Shown piece after piece: positions 11,890 through 24,442 of a stretch of 64,000 nucleotides of DNA (positions are counted from its first letter, which is position 1; every line of letters starts with the position of its first letter). Position numbers and translations under genes: made by a program. Location: NCBI GenBank assembly GCA_026008535.1, contig BRKX01000006.1, forward strand, positions 40,412,664-40,476,663. The letters are read 5' to 3'. Source of the stretch: Perilla frutescens (taxonomy: Eukaryota; Streptophyta; Magnoliopsida; Lamiales; Lamiaceae). The notes under the pieces are model-generated. The model was given only the letters and a program-made list of their open reading frames with translations. It had not been told where the DNA came from and did not search any database.

Positions 11890-12504
11890 TCAGATTAATT
11901 TGTTGTCAAGCAACTCCTGAAGTTGAACCTTGAGCTCTTGCAACTCTTTTTGTGCCATTCTATATGGAGCTTTAGATATTGGTATCGCACCTGGCACTAA
12001 GTCGATGGTGAACTCGATCTGACGGTCAGGAGTAATCCCTGGCAACTCATCTGGAAACACATCGGGAAATTCATTCACCACTGGCACGTCTGACACTTGG
12101 ACTTTAGTGGACTTTAACTCCACTATACTAACGAGAAATCCCAGACATCCTATTTTCTTCAACAACTTCATTGCCTTCGTTGCTGTAATGATCCTCTTAG
12201 TTGACCTCGTTCTTGCGCCATAAAAGATTAACTTAGGCTCACCCGAAAAATCAAATTCGACCTCACGATCACGACATCGAATCGTGGCCTGATTCTCTCT
12301 CAACCAATCTATACCTAGGATTACGTGGAGATCACGCATCTCCAAGACCTGAAGATCTGCTCTCAACATTCTATTATTAATTTCTAGCTTCAGGCCATAC
12401 GCCATCTTGCTAGAAGAAACTTTCTTTCCTGAAGGAATACTGATCTCTAACAATTCACCACTATCTTTGCATGAGATGCCAAGCTCAGAATAGCTTTCTG
12501 GCAT
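11890..12504 (-). pseudogene. Protease-to-RT linker of element A
   Basis: The frame matches B from LEISIPSGK through HVILGIDWLRENQATI to FTIDLVPGAIPISKAPYRM. The protease active site (DSGA) and all of gag are missing: the frame begins shortly after the place where the active site should be, and only about 420 bases separate it from the primer-binding site. An internal deletion therefore fused the leader to mid-protease. Confidence 0.85.
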
Positions 12505-12927
12505 ACTAGCTCGTTAGGTCTATGTCATTCTTAAGGCTAATTCGAGGACTACTAAAGCACCTTTCATCATTTCATAATCAAGAAAGCACACAACTTTCAA
12601 GATTTCATTTCTATAAAGTGTGTATCGGGAATTTAAAACATCATAGCTGATCGTGACAACAGATACATTTCATTCATCTATATTGTCCAACTTCGGACCA
12701 TTCATTCTTTTCTTTATCATGCTATCACGATTTATTCAACTCTTTAACTTCTTTTTCCAACACAGTCTATACATACACTCCCATTCATATTGCTCATACT
12801 TGAAAACCTTTAAAAAGGTACATACCTTAGGATCGGAGTCAAGCCGAGTAGCCGTCGTGAACAACCACCCACATTTCTCATACATAATTCAAACACAAAC
12901 AGAACAAGTCTACAGGAGCGTAGACCT
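12505..12927 (-). other. 5' leader of element A joined to the gag deletion
   Basis: Non-coding sequence lies between the primer-binding site and the protease remnant. It is far too short to contain gag. I see no other feature in it. Confidence 0.6.
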
Positions 12928-12939
12928 GCTCTGATACCA
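12928..12939 (-). other. Primer-binding site of element A
   Basis: The minus strand reads TGGTATCAGAGC, two bases from the LTR end, complementary to initiator Met-tRNA. Confidence 0.9.
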
Positions 12940-12941
12940 CT

Positions 12942-15356
12942 TTGTAACGCCCTAAACTACTCCGTTTGGCCATGTCACTTAACATACTTGTAACGCCCCA
13001 AACTACTCCGTTTGACCACGTCACTTAACAAATAATTTATTTACTTATTTTGGAGTGCTTATTTTAAATTGAGCGGAAGCTAAGGTCAAGTTTCATTATG
13101 AGGAATAAAATCATAATTCCCAATACAAATTTTTCACAATTATAACATACAACCTATCGGATCTAATTTGTCACACGACATGGTATTTAAGGGAAGCATT
13201 GCATAGGCACTTAATTTTATGCACTTATAATAAAATGAGCAGAAGCTTAGGTCAAAAAGCATGAATAGGCATGACGTCATAATTCTCAATCGGAAGCATT
13301 GTATAAGCCCATCTGCGTCATCCATACGATCATCTACCCTATCGGGCTCATAGGTTGACACAACCCGTCCGTCTAGCACCCTAAATCAACATACATAATA
13401 TAGGGTTCAATAACATACTTCACACATAGAAGGCTCCAAGGTCAAACGACCCGCCTTTAAAATGTTTTTCATAATATCAAGTTAAATACATCATAACTAC
13501 AAAATAGGGCTAGTCCCATCCCCAACAATCATTGATCATAAAAACAAAAGGAGAATGATCAATGTAATATTAATAGTGCAAGTATTTCAAAGGAAGAGCA
13601 TGAAAAAGTAAACACAAGCTTGTGGGGTTCTCTTGTGTTCATAACGATCCTACCCAGGCCTCGACTCCTCAACCTGAAATTCATTGAATGAATGGGGTGA
13701 GTATTTAACAACATACTCAGTGGGGAACACTATAAACAGTTATAGCTAATTGCACAAGTGAAAATATAACATATGGATACTTCTTTTCTGTGTGGAGACT
13801 AGCCTCAACCTCGTAGGCCCCAAATATCATGATGCCCCCGTTAATGAACGTCTTTATCCCTGTAGGGATGCCCGCAGGCTTATTATTCCTCAGGGAAGAC
13901 ATTAACGAGTATATTATCGATCCCGAAAGATCTCTTTTGTCGACCCCGAAGGATCTCTTTTGTCGACCCCGAAGGATCTCTGTTCTGCCCCGAAGGGTCT
14001 CATTCATATATATACAATCAACCATAATAATAACTATAACTTTACACGTGTTCACAGTTTAGAGTTACCCCACCTTATGAGACGCTTTAAAATCCTTTTA
14101 ATCTTGAAATACTCATTTTCCGTGCACAAGTTGTCCTCCTCGAGCCCCAATACGTCGCCTAGCACCTTTAAATCCCCTTTTTCATTTTAGATGTCGAGTC
14201 ATACAATTAAATCATAATTTAGACCAAACTCATGCTATACTTTTCTTTAAGGTCTTCAAACATATCCATATACACAACCATGGATATACAAGCTCATACT
14301 ATGATTTTGGACTCAAAATACACATTAAAACTCTTTGAAACATTTAATCAAGCACGTTACGTGTACTCATTTAAACCACAAGATCAAGACTCAATTTAAA
14401 TCATTTAAACTCAATATTTCAAATACAAACACCTTCATCCTAGGGCTCTAACATACATGAAAATCAATTTCATAAAACCATTACAACACTTCCAACCAAA
14501 AATCAACAAAACAAGGGGAAATTAGGGCAAAAATCCAAACACTAGCAACAATGAACCATAAGAATTTGATATAACTTCACATATAGCTTCAAGGAGGTAA
14601 ATAAACCATATGTTCAAGATATCTAGGCAAGAGGATCAATAAAATCGAAAACCCTAATTTTTGGGTATGAACCCTAGTTTCAAATTAACATGGAAATGGT
14701 GTTTAATCACCAAGATGAAGAGGGTATAAAGTTACCTTAGTTGATGGAGGATGATGAAAGAATCCACCCAAAACTTGAAGAATTTCTTGAGAGGGATGGA
14801 GGAAGAATCGTCCAACAAGAGAGGAGAAATGAAGATGAAATGAATAAGTGTGGTATTTATAGGTAGAAATCCAGACAGAAAAGTCGTCCAGCCCACGCGA
14901 CCGCGCGCCTCCCCGCAACCGCGCATGAGGGCTCTCGGCCAATGCTCCCCGCGACCGCGTAGCCCTGCGCTGGCGCGCGCGCCTCGCTCATCCCGCAGGC
15001 GCTCAGCCTCCCCGCGGGGGCGCACCATCCCGCGGGCGCGCGGCGTGCTCAAATCGACCCCCTTATCTATCTCGACTCCCGGACATTTCCAACTCCATTT
15101 AACACGACTTAAATACAATTACATTCATTCATTTTCATATAACTCGACACTTTAGTATTTAAAATTTAAACTGTATTATACACTCAGTATAACATCACTG
15201 TGTGCTATGACGTATCGACTCGAGTGGGGCAACCTGCATTGAAACAACAACATAAAATACGAACATACCATCATAATTAATATTCAAACAATATTAATTC
15301 AACTTCATTTTCCAAAATTATAATTTATAATTTAGCAAAAAGGTCGGGGTATCACA
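12942..15356 (-). repeat. 5' LTR of element A
   Basis: The LTR is 2,415 bases long, with minus-strand ends TGTGATACCCCGACC and GGGCGTTACA. The terminal 46 bases are duplicated in tandem (12,942-12,987, and again from 12,988). Other landmarks are the CCCACTGAGT...TACTCACCCC motif at 13,693-13,726, a tandem repeat at 13,918-14,005, and a GC-rich tract at 14,890-15,062 with many CGCGACC/GGTCGCG units. No gene is present. Confidence 0.93.
13918..14005 (-). repeat. Short tandem repeat in LTR A
   Basis: Four imperfect units of CCCGAAGGATCT separated by TTTTGTCGA recur about every 25 bases. The same array, with slightly different units, is in the solo LTR at 27,440-27,530. Confidence 0.8.
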
Positions 15357-18300
15357 GTTTCTCACAGCTCAGATATTACTATCTGCGGTGAGAATTGCAG
15401 CACAGTATTTGGCTTTATTCCACATTTCCAATTCTTGAGCCCGTCTCCCTTGTATGTTTCCAAATGCCTCATCGCAAATACCCCACAGTCAATTTTGTTG
15501 GTTTCATTCCTCCACGGCATCTTCAGTCCATCAGCAGAGTTGAAATTCTTCAACAGTTGTGCCGCTTTCTTACTATGTCCATTATTCCTCAGGAATTCTA
15601 CCAGAAATTTGACCTGTATATTTTTGATTGTTAGTGGTGTTCTGATGAATAATTAACATTTGTATTTGTTTAGTTGTTCATACCGTGAGGTCGGGGATGT
15701 CACCATACTTGGCTCTTTCTTCACCATCTAGCACTGAAGAGTTGTCGAGTATGTCGACTTTGTTTTTGAAAAGACAGATGGAAACAATATAGTAATGGTT
15801 CGAATTGTATGTGGGAAAGAGGAACTGCACATGAATAGTAAGATTATGTGAGTTTTGTTCTTCTATAATTAATAATCTCATGTATATATTTGTTTTACCA
15901 TTTCAATTTCTGCGATGGTGAGTGTTTTCATCCTCTGAATCTCTCCAAGCAGTGTCTCACAGAATTTGAATATTCCTTTCTCCTCATCCCATGCTGCAAC
16001 AGGCTCTGAAATTATTTTCCACTGTACAATATACAAAAAAAAGCCTCAGTATAACAATTTTAGCACCGTGGATTACACATATTAGCATAGAGATATACAC
16101 ATTTTAGCATCGGACTGAAGATCTCCAAATCACTTACAGTTGTGTCCGTTGAACTGAAGAATCTTCTCGGGGAGTTCGGAGCTCTCAGTTTTTCTTTATG
16201 ATTTAGGATGGTGCTCCACACATCGATAACGGCATAGCTAATGTATGTGCCATGAGCTAATGTCTTCATTTCATTCCTTCCAATGAAGACATCTTCATCC
16301 GAATAAAGAAAATCATTTCTGCAAAAATCAATTCTTTGTGAGATGTTTTCAAAATTATTTTGTTTTATAATATGAAAAAATATTGAAAGACCATATATGA
16401 AAATTACTCATTCGCTTCCTCATTCATCATCAACCACATGTACAATTCCTTCTCAATCTTGGTCAACTTTTCATTTGTTGTTATGGCTCTCTCTTGATAA
16501 GGAGATACCATCTTGTCAGTTTTCTTCAAAGATGATTTATTCCTTGTGACCATCCTTGTGTATCCCTACACGATTATACGAAATCATAGTTTTTATGTGA
16601 AGATTGGTTATCATGATAAAATTTTATGAAGTATAATGATATGTATATTATTTAATATTTATTTATCTCAGCATGAGAATCCTTCTCAACAATCTTTTTC
16701 TTATCCTTTCTCACAGTGCGACGACGTTGAAAATTTTATATAATATGTTATCAATGTTTTGCTTGGAAAGGTAGTGCATGCTAAAGTAAATTTAGACAAA
16801 TTTGTAAAATGATTTATACAGAATGCTAAAATGTAACTTACAGATTCTTCTTCAGCAGTAGAAACTTATTCCTTTTCATGTGGAGTGTCATCAATTTGCT
16901 CCACAACTTGATCTTCTTTGTCTGTGTTTTTATGAACACCCTGGAAGTTTGGATTATTGTGTGATTATTAGTTTTTCAGGTAATGCTAAATTGAATTATA
17001 TACTGATGCTAAAATATGTAATTGTTCATGCTAAAATGATTTATACAGCATGCTAAAATGTAACTTACAGATTCTTCTTCAGCATTACAAACTTGTTCAT
17101 CTTCATGTGGAGTGTCAACAGTTTGCTCCACAGCTTAACTTTGTTTCTCTCTGTTTTTATCAACAACTTGCAAGTTTGGATTATTGTGTTATTATTAATT
17201 TTTCAGGTAATGCTAAATTCAATTACAGATTGATTCTAAAATATGTAATTGTGCATGCCAAAATGAGTTACATGTCATATTTACATCGTGCTCTTTTTCA
17301 TGTTCATGTTCTTCTTCTTGAGTGACAGCATTTCCAGCCTTCTCTGTATTTGTCCCAACAACCTGTAAGTTTGGAGTATGTTTCTGATATTAAGATCACA
17401 ATAATCCGAGCAAGATATTCATATCAAAATCAATGGCAGAATGTTACTTACATTATCTTTCTTTTGAGTCTGTTCCCCATCACCTTCTTCCTCAGGTATG
17501 TTCTTAGTTTGTTCTCCTTCATCTCCTTCCTCAGCAGTAGCTTTCTCTGTATGCTCTTCATCACTCATAGTTGGTCCAAAATGAATAGGAGAAACATATG
17601 CATCTTCATCTTGAGTGTGAAGAGGTACCAATGGCTCATTCTCTCTAGCAATTCTTTCTTCGTTTTCATCTGTAATCATCCTTTCATTCTCCTGAGCAAC
17701 TTTGAGGACTGCGTCCCATCTCTCATAGTTATCATCCAGGCTCAGAGTAGGGAAACCATCTAACTTCCTCTTGACATCATCTCTTCTCAATACAGCTTTC
17801 TCTAACTCCTTAATCGCAGTAATGTGCTCTGGACAGGCCCAGAAATCATCATAAAGTTCTAGTATTGTGTTTACATTCTGCTGAGATGATTCTGCGTTTG
17901 TCAGCAGAAGTGCTGCTTGAACCATCCTCTTGAATTCTTTTTTTCTCAGCATCTCATGCGGAGCATCATTGACAATAGTAATTATTTTTTCGATAGCTGC
18001 AACAGCTATCTTTGCATTCTTCATTATCCCTTTCCGAATTTGCTCAATAGGTTGTTGGGAGCAGCTCGAACCGAGATCAGAATAGTGAGTCACATCCTCT
18101 TCTTCTTCCTCATCTTCCTCTCCTTTATCTTCCTCTTCTTCAACTTCGTCTCCTTCATCTTCATCTGTCTCATCCTCCTCACCATAATAAGGTTCAGAAA
18201 CTGACCCTAACCCAAATCCACCTGCGCTCTCTTTGAGTTCTTCTCTGTCAACTAACAAAGCATTTGTCCATTATCATATGAGCGGCACAGATCTGGGTAC

Positions 18301-19920
18301 ATACCTGGTGTACAGGACTACCCTATCGACATACACAAGCTATTGCATTGTTCAATTATTGTACTAATTAGTAATGATAATAATAAAAAATAGTGTAAAA
18401 TGTATACAAATATTTGCTAAAATGAAATATAGATATGGAGTCTTACAGTCAAGAACAAGACGGGGCCTGTGAAGTCTTTTTGCTTATTTCTGTGCCAGGT
18501 AATTGCATGCTCAACTAAGGCTCTAAGTGTGAATTCACACCAGTTGAACTTTGACACATTGTCAATATCATCTAACAGATGCATGATCTTCGGAGCTAAA
18601 TAACCATTGCCTCCATTTTCTATAAGGCAACTTGTCAGCAAGACCATGAAATATATCTTAAACCACCTTCCACCTTCAACGTCCTCGATCATCTTTGTAA
18701 CAATGTCAGACGGTAGGATCTTGTACTTTTGTTTCTTCACCTCTTCTCTCTAGCTATCCATCAGCTTACATGGATGATTCATTTTCCTTCTTTCGACAAG
18801 TGTTTCACCTTGTGGAAACTCAAACGCGATTGCAACATCATCCTCAGTAATTGGAACACTACTTCCATTATATGGAAGTTCAATCTGGCAGCGCCTTGGA
18901 TTGAAATTATCTAGAATCCAGAAGCTCAACGTTTGAGGGATATTGAACACATTCAAGTATAGGATATCTCCAAATCCCATACTAATGACAACTTCCTTCT
19001 GTGCATCATTCATTCTCCTAATTGCTTTTGTCAGAGGTGCTGGGAGTGCTATGCTCTTTAGTGTTGGCCAAATTTCTGGCTTCTTTGTATTCTTCTCCAT
19101 AACCATCTCAACTTTCGATAATGAACACTGAGCTTTATCTTTTTGAGAATCAAGTTCTTCTTCAAGAATGCGAGCAAAAAATTGAGATTTAATTTATTTT
19201 TGTCTGTCCTTGTCATTCCTTGCTTTCATTCTTCTTTCAACATTTGTTGCATCAGTTTGTCCAGATGAATTTGTTTCTGTATTTTTACGCTTCAAAGTAT
19301 CTACATACGTTTACATAACACACAATCACTCAACATTGTCAATATAAAAAACTCACAGAGAGATGCTAAAACTGGAATTTACTCATGCTAAAACAACATT
19401 ATAGACTATGGTAAAATAATTATTTTAAATATAAATGTAAAAATATGTTAAATCTGGAGTTTTAGGACATGCTAAAATTTGGTCTACGCTTTGCAATGTT
19501 AAACATATCATTTAAAAAACCATTAAATAGTACGCTAGAAAAAAGATTTTAAAAATACCTTTAAAACTATGTTAAAACTAGGTTTTAGAACATGCTAAAA
19601 TTGGGGCTTCTCTATTCTATGTTAAACATGGTATCTTGATTATTATCGCATTTAAAAAAAATTAACTTTACTGTCTTACTTTTTTCACCATTTAAAAATT
19701 CCGCACACGTACGGTATTACATTACGAGACTCATGCTAGAATTATAAACAAGTTTATGCTTGCTTTCCTAGTGTTAAAAAAAAAAACACATCCAACTAGT
19801 TTAAAATATGTTCAAATCCTAACTTTTTTGTTCAGATCTTTGAATATATGTTCTTGTTACAGAAATGAAAAGTGTACCTTTTTTGTTGGTAGAGGCTTCA
19901 AGTTTCTTCTTGCCTGCCAT
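15357..19920 (-). pseudogene. PMD-like/Ulp1 (C48) protease gene, copy 1, dead
   Basis: The ATG at 19,920 starts a 43-base exon (MAGKKKLEAS...) with a GT donor. Exon 2 (about 18,447-19,300) encodes a plant-mobile-domain-like region (FWILDNFNPRRCQIELPY, IENGGNGYL, NWCEFTLRALVEH). Exon 3 (about 17,452-18,339) has a long Glu/Asp run near 18,060-18,190. Several short exons follow and lead into the protease domain: VIDVWSTILNH, the His in NHYYIVSI, Asp in DILDNSS and Cys in DCGVF (15,485). Such proteases would cut SUMO or related conjugates. Premature stops lie near 19,203 and 18,752, and a double stop (TGA TAA) lies near 18,278. The 3' end has a small deletion and is cut by LTR A. The exon limits are my reading of GT/AG sites. 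Confidence 0.8.
16817..17275 (-). repeat. Tandem duplication of an exon with its intron, in copy 1
   Basis: Two units of about 230 bases stand head to tail. Each has the exon ending in GCTGAAGAAGAATCT plus a GTAAGTTACATT donor, an AATCCAAACTT acceptor side, and the same ATGCTAAAATG-bearing intron. A third, more diverged exon of the same design lies at about 17,285-17,362. The exon encodes a short acidic segment (VEQ-DTPHE-AEEES pattern). The units carry different stop codons, so they diverged after duplication. Confidence 0.75.
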
Positions 19921-20754
19921 TTTTTGCGATTAGAGGTTGCGGGGTTTTTTTTTAGATTTCTTCGTTCTGTTTTTTCTTCCGTGAATGATTCTTCTGTGAA
20001 AAGCGGAATTTCAAAACAATCAACATATGCGTATTGCAGTTGCAGGTTTCTGATCAGACACAACTTTTAATTTGAATATGTTAACTGTTTACTAAATTTA
20101 ATTAAAATTACATTTTTGTCCTTCATAATTTAGGCGGGATAGAATATTTTAACATACTAATTATTTTATTCGATAATTTATAAGTATTTTAACGTACTAA
20201 TTATTTTTTATTTCTTTAGATTAACTTCTCCATCACATACTAATATTTTTAGGAATTTTTATTTTTAATCTTAAGCTTCTAATACTCGTGTTTATTACAT
20301 TATTACACTATTACAGTTCAGGGTCTAACATGCTCAAATGAGAATAATGTAATGCTACAATTATACTACTATGATGCTAAAATTAGTTTAGAATGCTGAA
20401 TACGATACTCTGGTTCATGTATTTTTATATTTGATGCCAATATTTTTCACTGATGCTAAAATGATAGGACTATTATGCTAAAATTAAAGGAATATGTTGT
20501 TAAATTTAATTTAGACAGCTCAACATTACATTCTCGTTCTTGATTCGTTATTTCCCAATTGGTTTTTAGTGATGCTAAAATGGAACGACTATAATGCTGA
20601 AATTAAAGAACTATGAAGCTGAAATTACATGACAATGAAGCTAAAATTTATTCAGACTGCTTATCTTGTATAATATAGCAATCTAAAATGAAACACCAAA
20701 ATCCAAACAAAGATTGTGCTAAAACATATTCATACAAAAAACACATAATACAAA
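19921..20754. other. Spacer between the two Ulp1 copies
   Basis: The spacer is AT-rich and non-coding. It includes seven or more TGCTAAAAT-type motifs between 20,330 and 20,720. It would hold the promoter of copy 1 and the 3' end of copy 2. No other feature is seen. Confidence 0.5.
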
Positions 20755-23700
20755 CTAATTTTTCTTGTTCAGAATAATAGAGTCAGTGTCCATTGAAGGA
20801 TTGTAGTGGATTTTTGCTTCAGCTATGATTCGTTCTTTTTCAATGTTATTGTCTGCAGCAAGTATTGCGGCAGAGTATTTGGCTCTCATGTATTTCAACT
20901 GCTTCAAATTGTTTGGAGTTATGCCACAGTTCCAATTCTGCCACCCATTTCCATTGTACGTCTCCATATGTCTCATAACAGATGCCCCACAGTCAGATTT
21001 GTTTGTATCATCTCTCCATGGCATCTTCAGTCTTTCAGCAGGCTCTTCAGTCTTTCAGCAGGCTTCATCTGCTTTGACATTTTTGTGGCTCTTCTCTTTT
21101 GACCATTGTTGTAGAGGAAATCAATTAAAAATTCAACCTGCATTGTGTTTCTTAATATTAGTTTTATGTGGTTTGAAATGTACAATGATGTTGTAATTAT
21201 ATGCTTACCAAAGTTTGTGGGATGATGCCATATTTTACTTCATTCTCATCACCATCCATGGCTGAAGAATTGTCAATTATTTCTGCTTTTTATTTCTCAA
21301 GATCAATTGCTATCATGAAAAAATGTTGTGAGTAGTATATTTGGAATAGGTACTGCAAAAGAACATGCTAAAATGTATTAGATAATATGCTAAAATGAAT
21401 TAAATAAGATGCTAAAATAGATTAGATAAGATGCTAAAATGTAAGATGTTATGAGTATCCTAGAATTTCTTCATGCTAGAATAAGTATTATTTTACCAGA
21501 TCTGTGTCATCTATGTTCAAGTGTTTGAAGCTCTTCATCTCCATAAGAAGCAGTTCTGAGAACTGTATCATTCTTCTCTTTACATCAAAGTGTTTTGGTG
21601 GGTGTGAAACAGAGAAGCACTGTCAGTCAAAATTTTAAAAAGTTATACTTTATTTTTATAATGTTATAATATGAATGCAGGTATGTATTTTCACTTAGAG
21701 TGGGAACCGTTGTGGCAAAGAATTTTCTGCAAGATGATGGACCTCTTACTCCTTCATTGTGGTTCAATATTGTACTCCAGACATCGATCACATATGAGTA
21801 AATATAGGATTCTGCAGTCAACGTCCCCATGTCTTGCATTGTAATACTCACACGACCATCGGAGTATACAAATTGAGATCTGTAAAATCAGTGTATTCTT
21901 TTTTTAAGTCATTTCACTTATCAGATATCAAACATAATGAAACATTATCATAAAGAACTTACAGAATTGATTCATCATTATCAATCAACCAGCAGTATAA
22001 TTCATTTTCATTTCTTGTAAGCTTACATGTTATCCGTTGAATCTGTTGTGTAATGTGATTCATATCATTATCAGATGTCATGTCATGCCTAGGTGTGATT
22101 AGAACTGTACTGGAATGGAATACATGTGATGCTAAAATTTAATGTACCTCTTCATTTTCTGTTTCAGTATCTTCACCTTCAACCATTTCTTCATTTATTT
22201 CATCATCCATGTTTTCAGTAGCATACACTACTTCATAGAGTCCCGATACTTTCAAAATCTAATTCCACTTTTCATTCTGTTCTTCTTGTGTGAGTCCTAT
22301 GTTGAAGCTTGGGTCATCATCATCCATCATTTTCCTAAAAGCGTCCCTCCTCAGTGCAGCTTGCTCCATCTCAATTATTGCATTGATGTGTTTTGGACAT
22401 GCCCAGAATTCATCATCACTTTGAGAAGATGATTTATGTGTATTCTGTGCTGGTGAGGTTGATGGATCAGCTTTCGTGACCATAAGTGCAACATCAATCA
22501 TCCTCTTGAACACACTGTCATTCAACATCTCATTGGGAAGATCATTAACTAGATCAAGTATTGTCTGCATTGATGTGGTTATTGTCTTCGAATGTTCAAT
22601 GATCATTTGAGCTATAGATTGCTTATCTTTCACAGTTGGAGATCGGCATCTTGGCAGTCTCTTAGGGTTGGTCATCTCAGCATTACTTGGCCCTCCATAT
22701 TCTATTGTTGCAATCGCAACATCAGCTCTTTGATACTCCTGTCTAGCATCATCATTGATCTCCATGAATGCATCCTCTATAAAACCCAAACCAAATCCTC
22801 CTGCATCAATTTCCAGAACTTGTCTCTCAAAAAAGAAGTTCGTATCCCATTCTCTAATAACTGGCACTGATCTTGGCACATATTGATTATACAAAATCAC
22901 CTTATCAACATATAGAAGCTATTGCATTTGCAAATATTGTTAGAATTTGAATTTGAGTAATATGAAACAATGCAGAAAGAAGAAGTTAAAATTGGTATAT
23001 AAATATGCTAAAATTATTGTAAATCTATGCTAAAATGATAAGAGTACAATGATTGTGAGGATTTTTACTGTGAGGAATAGTATTGGTCCTCTGAAATCCC
23101 TTGCTTTGTTTATTTGCCACCGTAGTGAAGTTTCCACCAGACATCGGATTATAAACTCACACCAATTTAGTTCTGACACATTGTCAATATCTTGCAAATG
23201 GTGCATGATGTTAGGATATATATAACCATTGCCACCATTTTCAATCAAGCAACATGTCAGAAGCACAATGAATTGTCTCTTGAACCAATCTCTTCCTTCA
23301 ACATCTTCAAGCATATCCGTCACAACATTTGAAGGCACAATCATATATTTGTGCCCGGCAAATCTTTTCCTCCAAGTTTCAATCAGTTGACATGTTGTGT
23401 TTCTAGTCCTTTTGCTTATCAAGGTTCTGCCCTTCGGCAATCCAAGAACCAATAGCACATCATCTTCATCTAAGTGCAGTCTCCCTCCATTGTCAGCAAG
23501 TTCTATTTCACACCTTCTTGGATGGAAGTTGTTTAAAATCCAGTACGTCATCTTGTGCGGTAACTTTTTAACTTGTAGGTTTTAGGATTTCACCAAATCC
23601 CATATTGATCACTGCTTCTCTTTGTGCCTCATTGAAATTTTTGATTGCATTAGTCAGTGGGGATGGGATTGCTCTGCTTGTCAGAAGTGGGTAGCCATCT

Positions 23701-24442
23701 TCAACAAGTTTGTAGTCTTGTTCAGTTGTAGCTGCTTCTTTTTTCATATCTTCTTCATTCCTTGTATTTTTTGTTCTTTCTTGATCTTCCTTAACAACTC
23801 TTGCTTTTCATTTTCTTGTATTTGCATAATATGACATGCTAAAAAGTATCGGACAGAATGCTAAAATATATGACAAGGAATGCTAAAATGCAATTTTAGT
23901 AATAGATCTCTCAAAACAATGCTCAAGAGCATCCCAATAAATTTGAGCAATGCTAAAATTTATTATTCAGTTTGCTAAAATTTATTACACAGAACGCTAA
24001 AATGTATTAGAGGAAACGCTGAAAACAATGCTCAAGACAATCCCACTCAATTTAAACAATGTTAAAATTTATTACACAAAATGCTAAAATGTGTTATACA
24101 ACATGCTAAAATGTATTACTCAAAATGCTAAAATGAGGATTTTTCTAACATGCCTTAAAATCATGTACAGGGAAATTCGTGTTCTCTGTATGCTAAAATC
24201 AACGTTTCTTATACAGTTAAAACAACATAAATTCTTCGAAACCAGTTCAATGAATTTAACTACTACGCATATTGATACTATATCCTGTATTTTTTTGGAA
24301 ATCAACGAACGAGCAATGTGAAAAACTGTTTTTACAACTTTTTCTGAATTTGTGATTAAAGAGTAATGAAATCTGAAAAGGTAGGGTTCTTTTTTGTACC
24401 TTTCTCCAGTTTTGAACTTGAATCGGTCTTTTTCTCTGCCAT
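20755..24442 (-). pseudogene. PMD-like/Ulp1 (C48) protease gene, copy 2, dead
   Basis: The architecture matches copy 1, with a 43-base first exon at 24,400-24,442 (MAEKKTDSS...) and an intron full of ATGCTAAAATG. The PMD-like exon is at about 23,070-23,830 (YWILNNFHPRRCEIEL, IENGGNGYIY, NWCEFIIRCLVE). The next exon holds DEFWACPKHINAIIEMEQAA but lacks the long acidic run of copy 1. The protease exons hold YVIDVWSTILNH, the His in SQHFFMIA, Asp in IIDNSS and Cys in KSDCGA (20,991). The natural end, ILNKKN and stop, is present. Lesions are a frameshift near 23,580, a TAG near 22,260, a TAA after DLEK near 21,290, and a 20-base duplication near 21,030-21,065 that shifts the frame just before the catalytic Cys. 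The two copies are clearly diverged, so the duplication is old. Confidence 0.8.

Larger units (their letters stand above)
1..15356 (-). mobile_element. Chromovirus A (Ty3/Gypsy, Tekay-like), interrupted by element B
   Basis: The two ends carry the same LTR: 1-748 is the partial 3' LTR and 12,942-15,356 the 5' LTR. On the minus strand the LTR reads TGTRATACCCCGACC at its start and GGGGCGTTACA at its end. A Met-tRNA primer-binding site follows the 5' LTR, and protease, reverse transcriptase, RNase H and chromodomain remnants lie inside. Gag and most of the integrase are missing, so the element cannot move by itself. Element B is inserted between the chromodomain remnant and the rest. The LTRs differ at roughly 2% by eye over the 750 bases that can be compared. 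The flank at 15,357 reads GTTTC; its partner lies outside the window. Confidence 0.9.
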
